NCBI RefSeq assembly: GCF_006494425.1
Contig: NZ_VHIV01000002.1
Coordinates: 1 to 64,000, forward strand
Origin: Bacillus dicomae
Lineage (GTDB): Bacteria > Bacillota > Bacilli > Bacillales > Bacillaceae_G
Reading direction: 5' to 3'
Length of the DNA stretch: 64,000 nucleotides
The translations under genes were made by a program, and so were the position numbers. Positions within the stretch are counted from its first letter, which is position 1. The number at the start of each line of letters is the position of its first letter. Shown in pieces: positions 40,202-49,071 of this stretch. The notes under the pieces were generated by a model. It made no database searches. It saw nothing but the letters and a program-made list of their open reading frames with translations, and had not been told where the DNA came from.

Positions 40202-40343
40202 TGGGCAGTAAGACCCCCACCTCAAAATTCAGCAAAAGCAAAGAAGTTAGGTGGGGGATCAACTGCCCATAAAAGTCCGATTGGTTCGACTAATAATCAG
40301 TGGGGGATGAAGAATCCCCCCACTGATTAAAGTCTCACTTTAT
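40187..40343 (+). repeat. bcr1 element, copy 4 (full length)
   Basis: 157 bp with TTTAT at both ends (40187-40191, 40339-40343). Nearly identical to copy 2. The left 15 bp (TTTATCCCGCTTTAA) are the in-frame end of the permease gene. Confidence 0.9.
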
Positions 40344-40366
40344 TTAGGAGAGAAGAGCCGATTTAA

Positions 40367-40420
40367 ACGAATAAAGCCCACAGAGGAAATGTAATTTCTC
40401 TGTAGGTTTTATTCGTTTTT
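40367..40420. terminator. Bidirectional terminator
   Basis: A long imperfect stem (CGAATAAA.CC.ACAGAG.AAAT / ATTT.CTCTGT.GG.TTTATTCG) followed by T7 on plus, and ending the minus-strand gene at 40433 from the other side. Confidence 0.8.
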
Positions 40421-40432
40421 TTATGCTTTCTA

Positions 40433-41104
40433 TTACTTAATAGAACGGACATACTGATCTTCTCCATCGTCTTTGACAAAGACTCCTAGCTCATTCAAAT
40501 CTTTGCGTAAATGCTTCTTTTTTTTCGAGTTTCCTTCTCGAAGAGCATTTCGTCTTTCATACAAAATAGTATTTATGCTTTTATTAAATCGCTCATCCTC
40601 CAATTTCCATAAGCTATACTCTTGTTTATAAGGATCTTGTTCCACCCAGGGGAAGCCGTGCATTACGAAAGTATCTTTAATTTTGCTTGGGTTAATGTCA
40701 GATGTTTCACGTAACCATTCTCGGTCTTCTTGATCAATGATAACTACTTGACGCTTATCTAGAAAAACGGCTTTTACATTTGACCTGGTAATTTGCTTCT
40801 TTTGATCGTCCTTATTCATGCGAATGCTTTCCGAATTAATGTTCATTTTTAAAGCTTCACTATAAATAATTAAAGAAAATAAAATTCCTGCAATAACACC
40901 AATGAGCATGAGGATAATTGTAAGCCAGAAGGGGTTAATAAAATTTAAAAGTTCTATAATTTTTGAATCAGAAAAGAGAGGAATCTTTTTTATAATCTCT
41001 ATTAATTTAGGTGAAAAATATCCAATAACGCCTAAAAGGATTGGACTTACTATAGCAAGTAACTTTTCTAAAAAACCTAATCCAATGACAGATACCTTTT
41101 TCAT
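40433..41104 (-). CDS. Membrane protein, YqeB-like
   Basis: A 223-residue protein from the ATG at 41104 (MKKVSVIGLGFLEKLLAI), chosen because AAAGGATG lies upstream; the longer TTG form has none. It has two TM regions (about 12-30 and 60-85) and a cytosolic PH-like domain (residues ~95-150: 'MNINSESIRMNKDDQKKQITRSNVKAVFLDKRQVVIIDQEDREWLRETSDI') followed by a basic, helical tail. It resembles the uncharacterised YqeB proteins of bacilli. It is 47 bp downstream of a TetR regulator on the same strand, probably co-transcribed. Confidence 0.65.
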   Translation of the reverse strand: MKKVSVIGLGFLEKLLAIVSPILLGVIGYFSPKLIEIIKKIPLFSDSKIIELLNFINPFWLTIILMLIGVIAGILFSLIIYSEALKMNINSESIRMNKDDQKKQITRSNVKAVFLDKRQVVIIDQEDREWLRETSDINPSKIKDTFVMHGFPWVEQDPYKQEYSLWKLEDERFNKSINTILYERRNALREGNSKKKKHLRKDLNELGVFVKDDGEDQYVRSIK

Positions 41105-41151
41105 TTGTAGTTCATCCTTTCTTAATCTATATTTTTTCAAAATCAGGGCAT

Positions 41152-41745
41152 TTAAATAGTGAGTTTCTTCACCATTTTTATGAGCTCATCTGAGTAATTT
41201 TCTATAGATATCGATGAATTCGCCTTTAGCATTCTTTCTTCGATTGCTCCTAAAATAAATGAAGCCAATGTGTCAATTTGGAAAGAGTTAGAAAACGCTC
41301 CATTTTGTTGACCAGTCTTCAAAATATCTAATAACATCGTTCTAAGAGCATCATCTTCTTCGTCATCTTCGATTCTGTAATAAGGAACATTCTCCTCATT
41401 TCTTGCATTAAAGACAATCTCAATTAAGGCAATATTATTTTTGTAATGAGTTTCTTGATAAGCCAAATGTGCTTCAATAAAAGCCTCTAGTTTGTTTATT
41501 TCAGATTGGGCTAATAGCACTCGATTGCTAATAAATTCATGTTGTTTATCAACTAAAAATTGTAATGTCCGATTCATAAGATAAAGCTTATCGTTAAAAT
41601 GATAAGAAATAAGTCCAGTGCTAATCTTAGCTTTTTTTGCTACCTTCGTTAAGCTTAAGTTGTTATATCCAACTTCTTCTAATGTATCAATACATGCAAG
41701 AATAATTTGTTCACGCCTAGCTTCCGCAATAAAAGAATCAGTCAC
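41152..41745 (-). CDS. TetR-family transcriptional regulator
   Basis: A 197-residue TetR/AcrR protein. Helix-turn-helix 'RREQIILACIDTLEEVGYNNLSLTKVAKKAKISTGLISYHFNDKLYLMNRTLQFL' (9-63), then a helical ligand domain with an acidic loop (RIEDDEEDDALR). GTG at 41745 is preferred (AGGAG 9 nt upstream) over TTG 41754, which abuts the ribosome site. A palindrome just upstream is a likely self-operator. It probably also controls the YqeB-like membrane gene downstream. Confidence 0.85.
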   Translation of the reverse strand: MTDSFIAEARREQIILACIDTLEEVGYNNLSLTKVAKKAKISTGLISYHFNDKLYLMNRTLQFLVDKQHEFISNRVLLAQSEINKLEAFIEAHLAYQETHYKNNIALIEIVFNARNEENVPYYRIEDDEEDDALRTMLLDILKTGQQNGAFSNSFQIDTLASFILGAIEERMLKANSSISIENYSDELIKMVKKLTI

Positions 41746-41788
41746 GCTATTCAACTCCTGATTTTATAATTTGAATGTATAATCAAAA

Positions 41789-41808
41789 AATTGATTGGTC
41801 GTTCAATT
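41789..41808 (-). promoter_or_regulatory. Palindromic operator of the TetR gene
   Basis: AATTGATTGGTCGTTCAATT has AATTGA/TCAATT arms and a TTGGTCGTT centre, 44 bp upstream of the TetR start. This is a common form for TetR-family self-operators. Confidence 0.5.
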
Positions 41809-41946
41809 AAATTTTAGTAAAAAATTACAAGTATGTCAAATGCTTTATGCTTACATCTTGATAAGGCTAATTCGTCTATTGATGAAGCCCATTTCTAAAA
41901 ACAAGCCCGTTTTTAAGTAAGCCAAGCTTCCTATTCGCCCTGAAAA

Positions 41947-41955
41947 CATACTATA
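41947..41955 (+). promoter_or_regulatory. Possible mother-cell sigma (SigE/K-type) -10
   Basis: CATACTATA fits the SigK -10 pattern CATANNNTA and lies ~67 bp before the yjcZ-like start, consistent with spore-coat timing. The -35 is not convincing. Confidence 0.3.
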
Positions 41956-42021
41956 AATGGAATCCCCTCATTTAGAGCAAGGTGAACTTGTTATGAATGA
42001 TACTAAAGGAGGAATAGAGTA

Positions 42022-42207
42022 ATGAGCGAAAAGTGTGAACATAGACATGATGATTGTAACCGCAGACATGGGTGCGGAGGCGGTTTTGCGCTTCTAATCG
42101 TATTGTTTATTTTATTAATTATCATCGGTGCTAGCTGCTTCGGCGGAGGCGGCGGTTGTGGTTACGGCGGCTACGGATATGGTGGCTACGGCGGATATTG
42201 CTGCTAA
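42022..42207 (+). CDS. YjcZ-family sporulation protein
   Basis: A 61-residue protein with a His/Cys-rich head (EKCEHRHDDCNRRHGCGGG), one membrane span (FALLIVLFILLIIIGASCF) and a Gly/Tyr repeat tail (CGYGGYGYGGYGGYCC). This is the hallmark of YjcZ/BclB-type small sporulation membrane proteins, common in several copies in the B. cereus group. AAAGGAGG precedes the ATG and a terminator follows. Confidence 0.88.
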   Translation: MSEKCEHRHDDCNRRHGCGGGFALLIVLFILLIIIGASCFGGGGGCGYGGYGYGGYGGYCC

Positions 42208-42220
42208 TTAAAAACTATTG

Positions 42221-42256
42221 AAAATGGCCTTGTGCAATACGCACAAGGCCATTTTA
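42221..42256. terminator. Bidirectional terminator, yjcZ-like / ABC permease
   Basis: AAAATGGCCTTGTGC/GCACAAGGCCATTTT stem with a 4-nt loop. It ends the plus-strand yjcZ-like gene and the minus-strand permease gene, whose stop is 2 bp away. Confidence 0.85.
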
Positions 42257-42257
42257 T

Positions 42258-44204
42258 TCACAATTTTATATGCTGTGATAATTTATTAATGTACAGAGAG
42301 CGGATTAAGAAGAAGAAAATGATCTCGATAATCCCGAAAAAGGTGAGTACAATTAATAACTCTTTGAGTAAAGAAAAAGCGAACATGCTTTGTAAAAATT
42401 TAACCGCAAATAATGTGTGAATACCAGCAACGATGTAAGGGACGAAAAATAGAATTCCTAATTGAATCGTTGCAGAACGAAACATTTCTGTTTCTGTTAA
42501 ACCAAGCTTTGTAATCGTAATATACTTTTGTCTCTCAGTTGTTAAGTCATTATACATACGGAAATATAAAACACTAGCTGCTCCGATAAAGAAAATAAAG
42601 CCAAGAAATGCCCAAATAAAGAAAGTAGCAATTGAATTTCCTTTGCTGTATTTTAGGTCATCGGCCGCTGTATAAATATTAAACGGGGTGTTAGGAGCAG
42701 ATTCCGCACTTTTAATATTCTTTAATATATTTTTCGTAGGAGCAATCGCATTTTCCCAGTTTTCAACGAAGTAATTATACACTATGGTTGTTTCAATATG
42801 AGGAATCATATTATTGAATACGTCATCTTGTACAACCATTAAATAAGGGAATGCGAAGGCTGGTTCAATTGATTTATTAATAAATCCTTTAATATGAAAT
42901 TCTTTTTTATTAGAGCCGATTGTAATTGTATTTTGTTTTGCAAATGGATTTGATACAAGATTTAAGAGCTCTGGTGAGTAACGAGAAATAATATAAACTT
43001 GTGTGGAATCAAGATGTATTTCTGGTCTCCTTAATTGTTTCGCAAGCGTGTTATAATCACTCATTTTCATAAGAGTAATGTCTTCTTTTGAAGCGGTATC
43101 TTTTAACAATGTAGACTTATGTTTGTTGTATTGAAAATTAGCATTTGTAAGCTCTGTTTCAATTGTAGCAATGTGTTGTTGTTCAAGTGCATTTTCCCCT
43201 GTAGACGTATATGTGAAGGGGATAGGAAAGCGTTCTAATATCATTGCTTTCGTATTATTATTGATAGCAAATAATCCGATAATAATCGTAAATGCAAGTG
43301 CAGATAGCATAGAAACGATAAAGAGTACATTAATATTACTACGAGTACGGTTAGCTAAATCTGAAATCCATAACATATTTATTTGCTTCATATAAAATTT
43401 TCTGCGCTTCTTCAAAATAAAGATAAAGAGAAGAAACGTTTGTGAAAAGAATAAATATGTTCCCACTACTACGAGCGGTAAAATAGATAAAATAATAAGG
43501 AACGCAGATCCGTTTTGTAAATTTTTTTCTGTTATATAGCCTTGCGGATAACCAGCTATATAATAGCATAGTCCTAAACAAATTAAGGCAAATAATGAAA
43601 TGAGTATAGACGGTCTTTTTTCGTTTTTTTCCTTTTTATTATTTTTAATTAATCGAGTTGTTTTACGAGTACGAATGAACATTGGTGTAAACGTAGATAC
43701 GATGAGAAATAAAATAATAAAAGTTATTGTTGTAACGATAATTGCTTCTGTAGGCCAATATAAATAGAGGCCTTTTGCGTTTGTTAATTTAGAAGTAACG
43801 AGTAAGAAAAAGTTAGAAAAAACAAGACCGCCTTGAATACCAGCAAAAATAGCTAGCATTCCAATTATCATATTTTCAGTAAACAAAAGACGTTTTAATT
43901 GTTTTTGAGATATACCAAGAACAGTTAAAATGCCAAATTGCTGTTTCCGTACATTTAAAAATGTCCCAATAGAATATAAGAGAAAGAAGAACGAGAACAA
44001 AACGATAACAAACTGTGCCATTCCGGCTAAGTTCATGAGCGGATCTTGTTCATGCAATTTATTCATAATTTGTAAGCGCGGATGATACGCGTATACAGTA
44101 AATGAAAAGAAAACCATTATCGAAAACGCACTACTTACAAAATAAGCGAAATATGCTTTTGAATTACGCGAGACATTTTTAAATGCGAACTGCCAAAATG
44201 TCAT
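42258..44204 (-). CDS. BceB-type ABC transporter permease (1)
   Basis: A 648-residue FtsX/MacB-type permease of the Bce peptide-resistance family: ten predicted TM helices and a large extracytoplasmic domain (about residues 310-515) between TM7 and TM8 that binds the antibiotic or its lipid complex. N-terminus MTFWQFAFKNVSRNSKAYFAYFVSSAFSIMVFF is shared with permeases 2 and 3. The C-terminal FtsX block reads 'FIGAASVLYFRMYNDLTTERQKYITITKLGLTETEM'. Its start overlaps the ATPase stop by 4 bp, so these two form the core transporter. Confidence 0.92.
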   Translation of the reverse strand: MTFWQFAFKNVSRNSKAYFAYFVSSAFSIMVFFSFTVYAYHPRLQIMNKLHEQDPLMNLAGMAQFVIVLFSFFFLLYSIGTFLNVRKQQFGILTVLGISQKQLKRLLFTENMIIGMLAIFAGIQGGLVFSNFFLLVTSKLTNAKGLYLYWPTEAIIVTTITFIILFLIVSTFTPMFIRTRKTTRLIKNNKKEKNEKRPSILISLFALICLGLCYYIAGYPQGYITEKNLQNGSAFLIILSILPLVVVGTYLFFSQTFLLFIFILKKRRKFYMKQINMLWISDLANRTRSNINVLFIVSMLSALAFTIIIGLFAINNNTKAMILERFPIPFTYTSTGENALEQQHIATIETELTNANFQYNKHKSTLLKDTASKEDITLMKMSDYNTLAKQLRRPEIHLDSTQVYIISRYSPELLNLVSNPFAKQNTITIGSNKKEFHIKGFINKSIEPAFAFPYLMVVQDDVFNNMIPHIETTIVYNYFVENWENAIAPTKNILKNIKSAESAPNTPFNIYTAADDLKYSKGNSIATFFIWAFLGFIFFIGAASVLYFRMYNDLTTERQKYITITKLGLTETEMFRSATIQLGILFFVPYIVAGIHTLFAVKFLQSMFAFSLLKELLIVLTFFGIIEIIFFFLIRSLYINKLSQHIKL

Positions 44205-44953
44205 CCACGTCTTCCTCCTAGTAATGCTAAAACATCTAATATTTCTTGATAAAACTTCTCACGATATAACCCACGGTGTAGTTCGTTGTAAAGCTCTCCA
44301 TCTTTAATGAAAATAACACGGTTACAATAACTTGCTGCAAACGGATCGTGCGTAACCATTAAAATTGTTGCATCTTCTTCTTTATTTAATTTTGTAAATA
44401 GCTCCATTACGTCAATTGCCGCTTTTGAATCTAAGTTTCCTGTCGGTTCATCGGCAAGTAGAAGTGAAGGGTGATGAATAACAGCACGAGCTACCGCGGT
44501 ACGCTGTGCTTGTCCGCCAGAAACTTCAAAAATACGTTTATCCAAAATATGATCAATTCCAAGTTTCTTGGAAATGTTATCAAGCTTTTCATCCATCTCC
44601 TTTAATGGAACATTATCCAAAGTTAAAGGTAGTACGATATTTTCACCGATTGTCAGTGTATCTAGTAAGTTGAAGTTTTGGAAAACAAATCCTAACTCTT
44701 GGCGGCGAAAAATAGCTAACTTCTCTCTACGAAATGTGTGCGGTTTTTTGCCGTTAATTACGACTTCCCCAGAAGTAGGCGAATCAATTGTAGAAATAAC
44801 ATTTAAAAATGTAGATTTCCCGCTGCCAGATGGTCCCATAATGGCAACAAATTCACCTTTATCTACGTGTAAATTTATATTTTTTAAAGCGGTATGAGGG
44901 ACTTTTCCCTCATACACTTTTGAGACGTTTTTTATGTGTAATACTTCTTCCAT
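44201..44953 (-). CDS. BceA-type ABC transporter ATPase
   Basis: A 250-residue ATPase: Walker A GPSGSGKS with Lys46, Q-loop 'GFVFQNFNLLDTLTIGENI', signature 'VSGGQAQR', Walker B 'LLLADEPTGNLDS' and H-loop 'MVTHDP'. Start ATG 44953 (MEEVLHIKNV) follows AAAGGTG; a GTG three codons earlier is the alternative. It is the only ATPase for three permease genes in this cluster and lies between permeases 2 and 1. Confidence 0.93.
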   Translation of the reverse strand: MEEVLHIKNVSKVYEGKVPHTALKNINLHVDKGEFVAIMGPSGSGKSTFLNVISTIDSPTSGEVVINGKKPHTFRREKLAIFRRQELGFVFQNFNLLDTLTIGENIVLPLTLDNVPLKEMDEKLDNISKKLGIDHILDKRIFEVSGGQAQRTAVARAVIHHPSLLLADEPTGNLDSKAAIDVMELFTKLNKEEDATILMVTHDPFAASYCNRVIFIKDGELYNELHRGLYREKFYQEILDVLALLGGRRG

Positions 44954-44973
44954 AGTAATCACCTTTCCATTTT

Positions 44974-46929
44974 TTAAAACTTAATATGTTGTGATAATTT
45001 TTGCATATAGAAGGAACGAATTAAAAGGAAAAATAGAATTTCAACTGTTCCAAAAATCATAAGTACGATTGTAATCTCAGCGAAGAACGAGAGATTTAAC
45101 ACTTCTTGTAACATCTTTGTCGCAAACATCGTATGGATGGATGCCATAATGTAAGGGACAAAGAATAAAATAGCAAGTTGAATGGTAGCAGATCGCTTCA
45201 TTTCGGATTCTGTTAAACCAATTTTCGTAATCGTTATATACTTTTCTTGCTCATTTGTTAAATCTGTATACATTCGGAAATAAAGAACACTACCAGCACC
45301 AATAAAGAAAATAACACCAAGGAAAGTTCCGATTAAGAAAAATGAGGCTACACTTAATTTCGTTTTGTATAGAGAGTCACTTGCTTCACTTGCATGGAAT
45401 GGTGGGTGCTCTGCTTGAATCGATGCATTGTCGTTATTGATTTTTGTTATAAATGCAGCACCGATATTATATGCCTTTTCCCAATTCGGCACTTTGAAGC
45501 TATATACACTCATTTGTTTGGAAATAGTTGATAAGGCCTCTACATTTTCATCAGATATAATGAGTAACTTCGGTACTAACCAGTTTGGAAACGGACTAGT
45601 ACTTTTATAATCTTTCACTTTCAAATGTAAAGAGCTTTGAGTAAGTGTAAGACTATCTTTCTTTTCTTTATCATAAAAAGTTCCAATGAAATGATCATCT
45701 ATTTCTTTTATAAGGATATAAGATTCATTGTTATGAACGGTGAGAGGTTCCCATTGTAATACTTTAGCGAGTACATTGTAGTCACTTTGTTTCATTACAT
45801 GATAGAGCTGCGTGTTATCTTCAGCTAAAGATACTTCGTATATATCCGTTTTAAATTTTTCATAACTAAATTGTTCTTCATTAAATTTTTGTTCTAACCA
45901 TTTTAAATGTTCATCACCTAACGTGTTTTCAGTATGTGATAAATAAGTAAATGGAAAAGGGTTTTTCCTTATTTCATTAAACTTTGTGAATTTCCCAAAA
46001 CCATATAGGAATGTAATCATTGTAAAAGCGAGCGTTGATAGCATTGCTACTATAAAGAGCATATTAATATTCGTTCGAATACGCGATGCTAAATCAGAAA
46101 TCCAAAGCATATTAATGCGTTTCATATAAAATTTTCTGCGCTTTTTTAATATGCGGATGAGTAAAAAGCTAATTTGTGAAAAGAAAAAATACGTCCCAGC
46201 TGCAATAAGCGATGGGATAACAAATATACTAGAGACGGCATATAAAAGCCCAATGATATCACCTAGTGACAGAAAATATAATGGATTTGCGGCTAACGCA
46301 TATCCAGATATTAAACATATCGCACCAAATAGAGAGACGAGCACGGATGCCTTTCTTTCTTTTTGTTTTGTTCCTTCTTTTAAAAGACGTACAGCTTTTC
46401 TCGTACGGATGAGCATCGGTGTAAAAGATGATACGAGAATGAAAAGTCCAAGGAAGATGATGATAGTTAAAATAATGGCGCTTGTAGGCCAATATAAATA
46501 TAAACCAGGTACATGTGTAATCTTGGCAGTAACTAATAAAAAGAACTGTGAAAAGACTAGCCCTAATTGAATGCCAAAAAATATAGATAGGACACCAATT
46601 AGCATGTTTTCTAGAAATATGAGTCTCTTTAATTGTTTTTGAGATATGCCAAGTACTGTTAAAATTCCAAATTGTCTTTTTCGTACTTTTAAGAAAGTGC
46701 CGATCGAATATAGTAAAAAGAAAAATGAAAAGAACACAATGACAACCTCTGAAATTGTCATTAGTATGTTCAGAGCATAATTAACGTCTGTCATATGCAA
46801 TTTCGGATGAAATAAATAAACTGCAAATGAGAAAAAAATTGCGATAGAGAACGCACTGCTTACAAAATAGGCGAAATAAGCTCTGGCGTTCCGTGTGACG
46901 TTTTTAAATGCAAACTGCCAAAATGTCAT
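44974..46929 (-). CDS. BceB-type ABC transporter permease (2)
   Basis: A 651-residue permease, closely similar to permease 3 in its membrane parts ('VTRNARAYFAYFVSSAFSIAIFFSFAVYLFHPKL', 'IDDLTNEQEKYITITKIG'-type C-terminus) and different in the central extracytoplasmic domain (~320-520). It lies upstream of the ATPase with a 20-bp gap and is cotranscribed. A recent tandem duplication with diversification of the sensor domain is the simplest explanation. Confidence 0.9.
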   Translation of the reverse strand: MTFWQFAFKNVTRNARAYFAYFVSSAFSIAIFFSFAVYLFHPKLHMTDVNYALNILMTISEVVIVFFSFFFLLYSIGTFLKVRKRQFGILTVLGISQKQLKRLIFLENMLIGVLSIFFGIQLGLVFSQFFLLVTAKITHVPGLYLYWPTSAIILTIIIFLGLFILVSSFTPMLIRTRKAVRLLKEGTKQKERKASVLVSLFGAICLISGYALAANPLYFLSLGDIIGLLYAVSSIFVIPSLIAAGTYFFFSQISFLLIRILKKRRKFYMKRINMLWISDLASRIRTNINMLFIVAMLSTLAFTMITFLYGFGKFTKFNEIRKNPFPFTYLSHTENTLGDEHLKWLEQKFNEEQFSYEKFKTDIYEVSLAEDNTQLYHVMKQSDYNVLAKVLQWEPLTVHNNESYILIKEIDDHFIGTFYDKEKKDSLTLTQSSLHLKVKDYKSTSPFPNWLVPKLLIISDENVEALSTISKQMSVYSFKVPNWEKAYNIGAAFITKINNDNASIQAEHPPFHASEASDSLYKTKLSVASFFLIGTFLGVIFFIGAGSVLYFRMYTDLTNEQEKYITITKIGLTESEMKRSATIQLAILFFVPYIMASIHTMFATKMLQEVLNLSFFAEITIVLMIFGTVEILFFLLIRSFYMQKLSQHIKF

Positions 46930-46955
46930 TCACCTAGACCTCCTAATGGGATGAA

Positions 46956-46988
46956 GATGAAAAGAGTATAAGAAATACTCTTTTCATC
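46956..46988. other. Hairpin between permeases 3 and 2
   Basis: GATGAAAAGAGTAT/ATACTCTTTTCATC, a perfect 14-bp stem with a 5-nt loop. It lacks a T-run on the minus strand, so it is more likely an mRNA-processing or stability element within the operon than a terminator. Confidence 0.5.
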
Positions 46989-46997
46989 AAGTTTGTT

Positions 46998-48977
46998 TTA
47001 AATAATTTGTCCATTCGTATACTGTGATAATTTTTGCATATAAAGTGAACGAATGAATAAGAAAAATACAATTTCAACGACTCCAAAAATAATAAGAACG
47101 GCTGAAACTTCTTTGAACAAAGATAAACCAATTACATCTTGTAGCATTTTCGTTGCGAACATTGTATGAATGGATGCCATAATATAAGGAACGAAAAATA
47201 AAATACTAAGCTGAATGGTTGCAGATCGTTTCATCTCTTTATCTGTCACACCGATCTTAGAAATCGTTATATATTTCTCTTGTTCGTTCGTCAAATCTGT
47301 ATACATTCTAAAATAAAGAACGCTACCAGCTCCAATGAAGAAAATAACTCCTAAAAATGTCCCGATTAGGAAGTACGCGGCACTACCAGATGTTATTTTA
47401 TATAACGATCCGGCTGATTCAAAGGAGTGAATAAGAGGGCCTTCATACTGGAATTTATTTCGATCTTTTTGCACTTTTTCTATAAAATTATCAGCAATCT
47501 CATACGTCTGTTCCCAGTTTTGAATTTTGTAATTATATGCTGATATATGCTTTACCGTGTTAGGTAAGTTGTTCACGACAATATCAGGTAACACGATCGT
47601 TTGATATGAAAAATCAGATGGAATTGCATTGATATGTTCATAGCCTTTTACTTTTAATTTTGTATTTGTACTAGAGAGTGTAATGTAATCTCTTTTATAA
47701 CTTTGCTCAAATTCGTTGAATATAGTTATATAAGATGTTCCTGTTAACACATATGCTTCGTTATTGTTCATAAATAGTTGTTTCATTCGTAAAGAACTTG
47801 CAAGTTTGTTATAGTCACTTTGCTTAATTGCGTATACGTCATTATAAATAGCTACATCTTTATCTTCTTTTAGTGGTGTTTCATATATATCAGCCTTTAT
47901 TTTCTCATAAGGAAAATGCTCTTTTTGTAATTGTTGCTCAAGCCAATTTAAATGCTCTGTAACAAAAGGATTTGCATCATACGAAAAATAAGAAATTGGA
48001 AAAGGAGAAGTTCTATTAACTTCTAGCTTAATAAATTTCCCGAATCCATATAGGAACGTAATCATTGTGAAAGCAATTGTAGAGAGCATCGCTACAATAA
48101 AAAGCATATTAATATTCGTTCGGATGCGGTTTGCTAAATCCGAAATCCAGAGCATGTTAATCTGTTTCATATAAAACTTTCTTCTTTTCTTTAAAATATA
48201 AATAAGTAAGAAACTAATTTGTGAAAAGAAGAAATATGTTCCAATTGTAACAAGCATTGGGATAACGAAAATACTCGAAACCATGTATATAACACCTACT
48301 TGCGGGCTTACTGATACGAAATATTTAGGATTTCCAGCTAACGCATAGCCACCTAATAAACAAATCGCACCAAATAAAGAAACGAGTATGGATGGTTTTT
48401 TTTCTTTTTGTTTTCCGGCATTTGTTTTTAAAAGTTGTACCGCTTTTTTTGTACGGATAAGCATCGGTGTGAATGTAGATACAACGATAAAGAGACTTAG
48501 AAAAACAATTGTCGTTAAAATAAACGCGTTAATAGGCAAGTATAAATATATGCCTGGTACGTGCGTAATTTTTGCTGTGACTAATAAGAAAAATTGTGAA
48601 AATACAAGTCCAAATTGCATACCGAAAAAGATAGATAAAATACCGATTAACATATTCTCCATAAAAACGAGACGATGTAATTGTTTTCTCGATATTCCTA
48701 AAACGGTCAAAACGCCGAATTGTTTTTTTCTAACTTTTAAAAAAGTGCCAATGGAATATAGTAAAAAGAAGAAAGAGAAAAATACAATTACTACTTCTGA
48801 AAATATCATTAACCCTGAAATTTCAGAGAACATGCCAAAGTTTTGTAATTTAGGATGAAACAAATAAACAGCAAACGAAAAGAAAACAGCAATGGAAAAG
48901 GAACTGCTTATGAAATAAGCAAAATAAGCTCTGGAATTACGTGTTACATTTTTAAAGGCAAACTGCCAAAATGTCAT
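46998..48977 (-). CDS. BceB-type ABC transporter permease (3)
   Basis: A 659-residue permease with the same MTFWQFAFKNVTRN start, ten TM helices and an extracytoplasmic domain (~320-530). It is the closest paralogue of permease 2 (e.g. 'FLIGTFLGVIFFIGAGSVLYFRMYTDLTNEQEKYIT' shared). It is the first permease after the two-component genes, behind a terminator hairpin. The C-terminus has an extra TNGQII. Whether it pairs with the same ATPase or acts as a sensor subunit is open. Confidence 0.9.
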   Translation of the reverse strand: MTFWQFAFKNVTRNSRAYFAYFISSSFSIAVFFSFAVYLFHPKLQNFGMFSEISGLMIFSEVVIVFFSFFFLLYSIGTFLKVRKKQFGVLTVLGISRKQLHRLVFMENMLIGILSIFFGMQFGLVFSQFFLLVTAKITHVPGIYLYLPINAFILTTIVFLSLFIVVSTFTPMLIRTKKAVQLLKTNAGKQKEKKPSILVSLFGAICLLGGYALAGNPKYFVSVSPQVGVIYMVSSIFVIPMLVTIGTYFFFSQISFLLIYILKKRRKFYMKQINMLWISDLANRIRTNINMLFIVAMLSTIAFTMITFLYGFGKFIKLEVNRTSPFPISYFSYDANPFVTEHLNWLEQQLQKEHFPYEKIKADIYETPLKEDKDVAIYNDVYAIKQSDYNKLASSLRMKQLFMNNNEAYVLTGTSYITIFNEFEQSYKRDYITLSSTNTKLKVKGYEHINAIPSDFSYQTIVLPDIVVNNLPNTVKHISAYNYKIQNWEQTYEIADNFIEKVQKDRNKFQYEGPLIHSFESAGSLYKITSGSAAYFLIGTFLGVIFFIGAGSVLYFRMYTDLTNEQEKYITISKIGVTDKEMKRSATIQLSILFFVPYIMASIHTMFATKMLQDVIGLSLFKEVSAVLIIFGVVEIVFFLFIRSLYMQKLSQYTNGQII

Positions 48978-49020
48978 AATACGTACCTCCCGCTAGAAGG
49001 AAAATATGTAGTTTTATTGC

Positions 49021-49055
49021 AAAAAATGTATGAGAGTAAGTTCTCATACATTTTG
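49021..49055 (-). terminator. Terminator between the kinase and permease 3
   Basis: On the minus strand AAAATGTATGAGA-ACTTA-CTCTCATACATTTTTT, a 13-bp stem with T-run. It separates the two-component operon from the transporter operon or attenuates it. Confidence 0.8.
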
Positions 49056-49071
49056 CTAGCATATGTTACAA

